Notes under the pieces: model-generated | Told to the model about the DNA's origin: nothing | The model's input: only the letters and a program-made list of their open reading frames with translations | The model's database searches: none | In this document: in pieces, positions 1 to 6,400 of the stretch | How positions within the stretch are numbered: the first letter of the stretch is position 1 | Layout of the letters: every line of letters starts with the position of its first letter | DNA from: JANYCG01 sp031431035 | GTDB taxonomy: Bacteria; Pseudomonadota; Gammaproteobacteria; Burkholderiales; Burkholderiaceae_C | Assembly: GCA_031431035.1 (NCBI GenBank) | Contig: JANPCR010000195.1 | Span: 1 to 8,149 of the forward strand | Direction: 5' to 3' | DNA length: 8,149 nt | Program-made: the position numbers and the translations under genes

Positions 1-85
1 AAATTAACACTTTTTGAATCAAATTGGCCTCTAGCTCTCGAATTTGTTTGATTTGTTGCTATTATAAAAGAAGCGCTTGCTTTGC
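1..85 (-). repeat. AT-rich, repeat-like block in frame in the pbpC C-terminal region
   Basis: The first 70 bases contain 20 G or C (29%), while the rest of the window is strongly GC-rich. Read in the pbpC frame they give SFIIATNQTNSRARGQFDSK and a few more residues, using ATA twice and AGA twice, codons out of character for the rest of the gene. The block includes the palindrome AAGCGCTT (71-78) and a 7-base inverted repeat (17-23 with 47-53). From memory, its coding-strand core (AGCTAGAGGCCAATTTGATT) resembles a short repeat scattered between genes in Comamonadaceae. I could not check this, and the left boundary is outside the window. Confidence 0.45.
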
Positions 86-2132
86 TGTCAATCGCTTCAG
101 GTGCGCGCGGCTCAGTGCCTTGCAAAAACCATTCCAGTCGCGCTGCCTCGTTGTTGATAGCATCACCAGGCGCTTTGAAATCAACCCGCGCTTGCACCAG
201 GCCAGCGGGTGTTTTCGGGGGGCGGCTGGGCTCGGTGTGGTGCAAAAAATTCATCAACGCGGCCCAAATTGGGGCTGCGCCCGTGGTGCCGCTCACGTCC
301 CACATGGGCGCGCCGTTGGCGTTGCCAACCCACACGCCCACGGTGTATCGCTGCGAATAGCCCAGCGCCCAGTTGTCGCGCATGTCTTTGCTGGTACCAG
401 TTTTGACGGCTGTCCAGAAGCGGGTGGACAGCACGCTGTCGGTGCCAAAGGTACGGGCGCGGGCCAGTGGGTCGCTCAAAATATCGCTCACGATGAAGCT
501 CGCGCGCGGGTCTAGCGCGGATGCCTGCGCGAGGGTGTGCGCGCGAGGGGACGGGCGGGCGGGCGTGAGGGCAGGTATGAGTGCAGGTGTGAGAGGGACA
601 GCGACAGCAGGCGCAGGCTGCGTGCCAACCTGCAGCGAGACAGGGCTGAACTGGCCGCCGTTGGCCAGGGTGCGGTAGCCGTTGGCCAGTGACAGCAGCG
701 ACACCTCCGCGCTGCCCAGTGCCAAGCTAAAGCCATAGTAGTCGCCGCTTTCTTTCAGCGGCAAACCCGCCGCGCGAAGCTGCCTGTGGAAGGCGTTGGG
801 AGACACCATGGCCAAGGTGCGAACGGCGGGCACGTTCAGCGAAGCGGCCAAGGCGGTGCGGGTCGACACCCAGCCTTTGAACTGGCGGTCATAATTTTGC
901 GGAATGTACAAGCCGCCCGCTGTTTGAATGTGCGTGCTGGCGTCGTCCAGCAAAGACGCCGCCGTGATGCGCTGTTCAGCAATCGCCTGCGCGTACAAAA
1001 ATGGCTTCAGGGTTGAACCCGGCTGGCGCAGGGCGGTCACGCCGTCTACCTCGGCAGCTTGGCTGAAGTCGCCCGATGAGCCGACCCAGGCCAAGACTTC
1101 GCCACTGGCGTTGTCTAGCACCACAATGGCGCCGTCTTCGACATGGCGACCGCGCAGCTCACCCAAATGTTGTTGGAGAGTTTGCACGGCAAAGCGCTGT
1201 AGCGGCGCACGCAGGCTGGTTTGAATGCGCTGATTGCCGTTTGCGGTGCTCTTTTGCGCTGTGTCTTGGCTTTGTAGCATGCGCCTCGTTATAGACCGCG
1301 CCAGGTGCGGCGCATCGCCCGCATCGGCATCAAACGCCTTACGCTGCAGGGCAGCAGTGGTCAGCAAATCCAGCCCGTCGCAGGGCCTGGCCCGGTTGGC
1401 TGGGGTGGCGGCCTTAAGCACCACGCAGGCCCGCTGCGCCACCACGGCAGGCGTGGCATTGGGTGCCCGAACCAGGGCCGCTGCAATGGCGGCTTCACGC
1501 CAGTCCAGGCCATGCGCTGCTTTGCCAAACAGGGTTTGGCTCAGGGCGTCTATGCCCACCAGCTCACCGCGCACGGGCACCAGGTTCAAGTAGGCTTCCA
1601 GAATTTGGTCTTTGCGCCAGCTTTGCTCAAGCGATTGCGCAGCCCATGACTGGCCCAGCTTTTGCACCACACTGCGCCCGCTTGCGGCGCGACGCAAGTC
1701 GTCGTCCAGCAAGCCTGCCAATTGCATGGTGATGGTGGATGCACCCCGGGTTTTGGTGTTCCACAAGTTGGCCCATGCGGCGGCTGACACGGCCTGCCAA
1801 TCAACACCGCTGTGCTCATAAAACCGCTTGTCTTCGCTCAAAACCAGGCTGGTGCGCAGGGCAGGGGACACGTCACTTAAGCCGATCCATTGACCCCGGC
1901 GCACAGACGCATCAGTACGCAGGCGGTGCAGCAGCTCGCCGTGGCGGTCCAGAATTTGAACGTCTGAGGGCTGAAAATTGGCTTTGACTTGGTCAAAACT
2001 TAGCGCGGCGTGGGCTGTGCTGACGCAGGCTTGCAGTGCGAATAGCGCCAACACCGTCACCCGGGCCACACCGGCAAGCCTGGTCACGGCGCGACGTTGA
2101 AATATCGGTTGCGCAGTCATCATGGTTGACAT
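1..2132 (-). CDS. pbpC: Penicillin-binding protein 1C (bifunctional transglycosylase/transpeptidase), 3' end beyond left edge
   Basis: This enzyme polymerises lipid II into glycan strands and cross-links the peptides on the outer face of the inner membrane. 710 codons are visible without a stop, against 770 residues in E. coli PBP1C. A hydrophobic stretch (about residues 19-43) after a basic N-terminus is a signal anchor or signal peptide; an Ala-His-Ala site at 41-43 could be cleaved. The GT51 transglycosylase domain shows the catalytic motif SEDKRFYEHSGVDW (Glu100), then GASTITMQLAG (130-140) and ILEAYLNLVPVRGE (177-190). The transpeptidase domain has STLK (373-376, nucleophile Ser373), SLN (431-433) and KTGT (577-580). 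Cys236 and Cys251 could form a disulfide. ATG 2132 is the earliest possible ATG because an in-frame stop lies at 2148-2150; ATGs at 2123 and 2120 are alternatives, and no strong Shine-Dalgarno sequence decides between them. EWFLQGTEP (667-675) normally leads into the C-terminal domain, but here the frame enters an odd AT-rich block. Confidence 0.95.
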   Translation of the reverse strand, partial: MSTMMTAQPIFQRRAVTRLAGVARVTVLALFALQACVSTAHAALSFDQVKANFQPSDVQILDRHGELLHRLRTDASVRRGQWIGLSDVSPALRTSLVLSEDKRFYEHSGVDWQAVSAAAWANLWNTKTRGASTITMQLAGLLDDDLRRAASGRSVVQKLGQSWAAQSLEQSWRKDQILEAYLNLVPVRGELVGIDALSQTLFGKAAHGLDWREAAIAAALVRAPNATPAVVAQRACVVLKAATPANRARPCDGLDLLTTAALQRKAFDADAGDAPHLARSITRRMLQSQDTAQKSTANGNQRIQTSLRAPLQRFAVQTLQQHLGELRGRHVEDGAIVVLDNASGEVLAWVGSSGDFSQAAEVDGVTALRQPGSTLKPFLYAQAIAEQRITAASLLDDASTHIQTAGGLYIPQNYDRQFKGWVSTRTALAASLNVPAVRTLAMVSPNAFHRQLRAAGLPLKESGDYYGFSLALGSAEVSLLSLANGYRTLANGGQFSPVSLQVGTQPAPAVAVPLTPALIPALTPARPSPRAHTLAQASALDPRASFIVSDILSDPLARARTFGTDSVLSTRFWTAVKTGTSKDMRDNWALGYSQRYTVGVWVGNANGAPMWDVSGTTGAAPIWAALMNFLHHTEPSRPPKTPAGLVQARVDFKAPGDAINNEAARLEWFLQGTEPRAPEAIDSKASASFIIATNQTNSRARGQFDSKSVN
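537..620 (-). other. Pro/Ala-rich linker inside the PBP1C transpeptidase domain
   Basis: Residues about 505-532 (QPAPAVAVPLTPALIPALTP, then ARPSPRAH) lie between LANGGQFSPVSL and ASFIVSDILSDPLARART. They form a near-repeat of the unit (V/I)P(L/A)LTPA. The conserved blocks on both sides and the frame are intact. It is probably an expanded surface loop on the transpeptidase domain and not part of the active site. Confidence 0.65.
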
Positions 2133-2142
2133 TGGCGCGACG
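2133..2142 (-). other. 10-base junction between the A2M stop and pbpC start
   Basis: The A2M TAG (2143-2145) is followed by ten bases and then the pbpC ATG at 2132. There is no room for a terminator or a promoter of its own, and no strong Shine-Dalgarno sequence is visible before any of the three possible ATGs (2132, 2123, 2120). This indicates one transcript, with pbpC probably translated by coupling to the A2M. If so, the A2M frameshift, which stops ribosomes about 1.3 kb upstream, could lower PBP1C output. Confidence 0.7.
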
Positions 2143-3459
2143 CTACTTCACCGACACCCGGGCATTGGGCGATTCTCCAAACATTTCGGGCGCGTACATC
2201 GCTTCGGCACGGCTGGGAGGCAAAGAGAATTCACCCACATTGTTCAGCCGCACGGTGTATTCCATTTTGACAACGCCTTTGGGCAGAAATTCGTAATAAC
2301 TGCGAAATGACTCAAAACTGCGCTCTTCAAAGGCGCTCCAGCCCGCGCCCGTTTTCCGTTCGCCCTGGGTGGCGATTTGCGAATCGCGACCCAAGCCGCT
2401 GCCCAATATCGTGCTGCCCGCCGGAATCGGGTCTGTGATGACAGCCCACGACATGTCGGCACTGGCCGTGACTTCCAGCGTGATGCGCAACACGTCGCCG
2501 CGCGAATAGCTGCCCGCTGGCAAGCCCTTGTCAGCCTGCTCGACCGGGGTGATGGTTTTTTTGATTTGGTAGCCCGCGCTGAAAGGTGCTTTGAGTTGAA
2601 TGGCCGCCAGCGATTGCAGCGTTAGCCACGGCTTGCCTGGGCCTTGGTGGGTGACGGTCAAGGTGTCTTTGCCCGCTTCAGCCTTCCACGGCAAAAACGC
2701 GGTGTTGCTGCGCAAATTGCCAGGGGCTGCGGGTGCGCCAAAAAAAGTGGTTTGGTGTGCCGCACCCGATGTGTCGGTGGCTTTGACGCGCTCAACCCGG
2801 CTCCAATCCACTGTTGCGCTGGCCGTGCCCAAAGTCGCTTTGGTGCTGCCGGCCACGGCCACCGCCTCATACAAGGCCGAGAATTTTTCTAAAGCCATGC
2901 CGCCCCATAAATTGGCCGTGGTGGTGTGCCACGCGCCGCCTTGCTGCCGGGCCACAAAGCCATTGGCCAAACGGCCCATGTCGTCTTTCCAGCCATCCTT
3001 CAAAATAGGGTTGTCCATCACGGCTAGCATTAGCCGTGCGGTGTTGACGTCGCCGTTTTGCATCAGCCACCACCAGTAGTCGTCACGCTCGGTGCTGAAA
3101 ATCATTTTGGTACCCTGGTAGCTGATGCGCGCGCGCAGCACTTGCTGGGCCTCGGTCAGGCGCTTGTCGCGCTCGGGAACGTCGGCCACGCGCGTCAAAA
3201 TATTCAGCCAGTCGATCACGGCATGCGTGGGCCACTGGTTGGGCGCGATGGTGATGCTGCCCAACATGCGGCCTTGCGCTCGGCCATAGCGCGACAGGGC
3301 TTCTAGGGCCGCCAGTTTGCGCACGTCCAGGTCTTTGCGCGGCGACCAAAATTCGCGTTGAATTTTGCCTTCAACAAAGTTGGCTAGGCCGCGCTCCATT
3401 GGCGCGCGCACCTCGTCGCTCAAGGCAAAGGCGGGGTTCAGGCGGGCCGCCTCGTGCTG
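2143..3459 (-). CDS. Alpha-2-macroglobulin family protein, C-terminal part in shifted frame
   Basis: This is the continuation of the A2M gene in the neighbouring frame. It resumes with QHEAARLNPAFALSDEV, which fits directly onto TAYLLASS of the upstream frame. It contains the rest of the helical thioester domain (DLDVRKLAALEALSRYGRAQ, DYWWWLMQNGDVNTARLML, TTTANLWGGMALEKF) and then the C-terminal macroglobulin-like domain (YSRGDVLRITLEVTASADMS, DPIPAGSTILGSGLGRDS). It ends in NARVSVK and a TAG stop. About 437 residues belong to the A2M and none is a cysteine. The open frame formally reaches back to a GTG at 3585, but the first ~42 residues from there are out-of-frame translation of the upstream part, and I see no sign that the GTG is a real start. 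The segment is probably expressed only if the frameshift is absent in the genome or is bypassed. Confidence 0.9.
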   Translation of the reverse strand, partial: QHEAARLNPAFALSDEVRAPMERGLANFVEGKIQREFWSPRKDLDVRKLAALEALSRYGRAQGRMLGSITIAPNQWPTHAVIDWLNILTRVADVPERDKRLTEAQQVLRARISYQGTKMIFSTERDDYWWWLMQNGDVNTARLMLAVMDNPILKDGWKDDMGRLANGFVARQQGGAWHTTTANLWGGMALEKFSALYEAVAVAGSTKATLGTASATVDWSRVERVKATDTSGAAHQTTFFGAPAAPGNLRSNTAFLPWKAEAGKDTLTVTHQGPGKPWLTLQSLAAIQLKAPFSAGYQIKKTITPVEQADKGLPAGSYSRGDVLRITLEVTASADMSWAVITDPIPAGSTILGSGLGRDSQIATQGERKTGAGWSAFEERSFESFRSYYEFLPKGVVKMEYTVRLNNVGEFSLPPSRAEAMYAPEMFGESPNARVSVK

Positions 3460-6400
3460 CTGGCCAGCAAGTAGGCGGTGAGCGTGTCGCTGCCCCGATT
3501 GGCATCGCCGTCGCGCGGTGGGAAGTAGCTGGCCAGGCCATCGGCGTCCAGGTAGCTGGGGATTTGCGCGACCACGCTTTGCCACAGCTTGGCATCGCGC
3601 AGGCCAATTGATTTGCTGGTTTTTTGCTCAAGGCAAATGAAGGGGTAGTTGTTGAACCAGTCGCGCACACCGGGCAGGCCTTCGGCCAACTTGGGTTGCA
3701 GCGACAGCTTCAGGCCGCCGCGCTTCGTGCCAGGTATTTGGCCGCTGATGGGAAGGGCGTCGGCAGGGGGATTCACGTCCAGGCTGAAGCTACCGTCCAC
3801 TTGCACCAGGGTGGCTTGCTGCACGGTCAGCGGTACGGCGGGGATGATGCGCTGGCGCGCTTTCAAAGCATCGCGTGCGCCTGATTTGGCAGCATTCGGT
3901 GAGACATCTTTGGCCTCAATCTCCCACAGCAGGGCTTCAAAGCGCGTCATGGCCAGTTGCGCCGGGGCCGTGACCAGCCAGGCCAGCTCGCGGGTGTCGC
4001 CTGCGGGCACGTCAACCACCTGCGGCTTCAAGTCGAGCAGGGTGGCGCGGGGCGTGACTTCAACCTTCATGGCCGCCTGCGTGGTGTTGCGCACGGTGAG
4101 CTGCGCCCGGAACACATCGTCTTCACGCACCAGAGGTGGCAAGCCGCTGATGATTTGCAGGTCTTGGGTCGCTTTGATCGATGTTTGGCCTGTGCCAAAA
4201 AGCCCCTGAGCCGCGTCGGCCACAGCCACAATTTTGAAGGTGGTGAGCGCATCGTTCAGCGGCACGGTCACCGTGGCCTGGCCTTTGGCGTCGAGCTGCA
4301 CCGCCGGGTTCCACAACAACAGCGTGTCGAGCAGCTCGCGCGTGCCACTGCGACCCCCGCCGCCGCCCGCAGGCACAGCTTTGCGGCCATAGTGACGTCT
4401 GCCGATGATTTCCATCTGCGCGGTGGACGTCTCAACCCCCCACGCGCGGCGTTGCAGCATGGCGTCCAGCAGGTTCCAGCTGGTGTTGGGCATCAGCTCC
4501 AGCAGGGCTTGATCAACCGCAGCCAAAGCGACTTCGGCGTTGGCAGCAGGTTGGCCGTTGGGCAACTTGACGGTGATCGTCACTTTGGCCTGTCCGCGCA
4601 CGGGGTAGCTTTCTTTGTCAGCCTTCACCGCCACGTTCAACTGGTGGGCCTGGGTGCCCACGCGTATTTCGGCCAGGCCCAAGCGAAACGCGGGCTTGCT
4701 CAAGTCAACCATCGACGTAGGCGCAACGTACTCGCGGCCTTCAACCCAAAACGAAGTCCACCATTCGCGCGGCGCCTTGAAACCCCACGTGAAAAAGCTG
4801 TACCAAGGCACTTCGCGCAGCCGCCCGCGCAGTGCCAGTACGCTCACGTACACGTTAGGCCCCCAGTTGTCTTTGATGGGCAGGCTGATGGTTGGGTCTT
4901 GCCCGTTGAGCTGCATCACCGTTGATTCCACAATGCCTTCGCGTTCGACCGACACCAAGGCGGTGGCGAACCTGAAGGGCATGCGCACCTGAAATTTTGC
5001 AACCTCGCCCGCTTGGTAACTCTTCTTCTCGGGCAGCACGTCCATGCGGTCATGGTTTTCGCCGCCGAACCACAGCTCGCCCTGCCGGGTGACGTACATG
5101 CTGGACGCCGCTTGAATGCTGTTGCCGCTAGCGTCTTTGGCGGTGGCGATCAGCTCGATCTCGCCCGGCTCGGTCAGTGCCGCTTCGCAAAACAGCATGC
5201 CCCGTGCATCGCTTTGGCCATCGCAGACTTGACCCAAGTCTTTCAGCGTAGTTTTGTTGTCGTAGGTGTAAAACCCGCCAATCATGCGTTTGCGGCTGGT
5301 CGTGACAATTCGGGCGCGGGCCGTGACCTGCATCGCCACACCAGCTTGGGGCTTGCCAGCCAAGTTAAGGGCCAGCGCCTGAAACTTCACTTTCTGTTTT
5401 GTGCCGCCGCTCAAGCTTACCCAGCCTTCGGTTTTAAGTCCCACCACCACAGCTGCGGGCCACAGAGTTTGCGTGCTGCGAATGGTTTGCACCTCACCAT
5501 TGGGGTCGGCGTAGGTGGCTTCCAACAGGAGGTCTTGCGGTTGTTTGGCTGGGGGCACTTTGTCTAGTACCAGCTTGCCAGCGCCCGATTTGTCCAGTAC
5601 CAAGGGCAGCTTGTTGGCAATGACCTGAGTGTCCTGGCTGGCAGTGGCTTCTTCCTCACCTTCATTGCCAGTGGACTGCTGCTCACGCGGGGGCGAAAAG
5701 TTGAACTCTTCAAAATCACTGAACCCCAAAAACCGGGGGCGCACCAGGGCCGATACGCGCACCGGCAGGTTCACCGCCGCACCACCCGCCACGTAGTTGA
5801 TTTGCACCTCAACCGGCACGGCCTTCACATTCACCAATGCCTTTTTGTCACTGGGGCTGACCCGACCTTCCAGCACTGGCAGGCGAAACTCCTCGACCCT
5901 GAACTGGCCCGATGCAAAACTGCGCTCTTCGTCCGCGCCTTTGAGCTCCACCTGGTAGACGCCCAATTTGGCGGCAGGCGGCGTGGCAAAACTGCTCTGC
6001 GCGCTTTGGCCGCCAGTGGCGGTTTGTCGCCAAACCAGCGGCTGGGTGTACTGCTGGCCGCTGCCAATGTGGGTGATGGACAAGGTCGCGGGCTTTTGCG
6101 CGGCGCTGCCAAATCCGGCTTGCGTTTGGCTGCGCAGAATGTGTTTCATCGACACGGTCTCGCCTGCGCGCACGAGGGTGCGGTCAAACACCGTGTGGGC
6201 GCGTTCATCGGGTTGCACGGCCTGGCTGGTGGGCACGTTAAAGCGCCACGACTCCACGCCGCGCGACCAGTCGCTCCAGGTGAAGGCGAGGTCTTCGATG
6301 CCTTGGCTGTCCGCCCGTGCGCTGACAAAGTAAGCGCGGCCACCGCTGTAATGGCGGCTGCTGCCCGTGTCGCAAATCGGCGCTTGGGGCGACAAGCCGG

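Noticed and set aside
24..515. Plus-strand open frame of 163 codons near the left edge
   Set aside because: It is antisense to the PBP1C transpeptidase domain, including the KTGT motif; no supporting motif or ribosome binding site.
1586..1819. Minus-strand open frame of 77 codons inside pbpC
   Set aside because: It is out of frame with the transglycosylase domain, which is read without interruption over the same bases.
2105..2145. Separate promoter or strong ribosome binding site for pbpC
   Set aside because: Nothing resembling a sigma-70 promoter or a clear AGGAGG-type site is visible in or around the short junction.
3438..3585. Programmed -1 ribosomal frameshift producing a full-length A2M
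   Set aside because: The direction fits, but there is no slippery heptamer and programmed recoding is not a known feature of this family as far as I recall. A simple CC-to-C change explains the break better.
3957..4925. Plus-strand open frame of 322 codons opposite the A2M gene
   Set aside because: It is an antisense shadow of A2M coding sequence with low-complexity His/Arg/Gln composition and no domain or motif.
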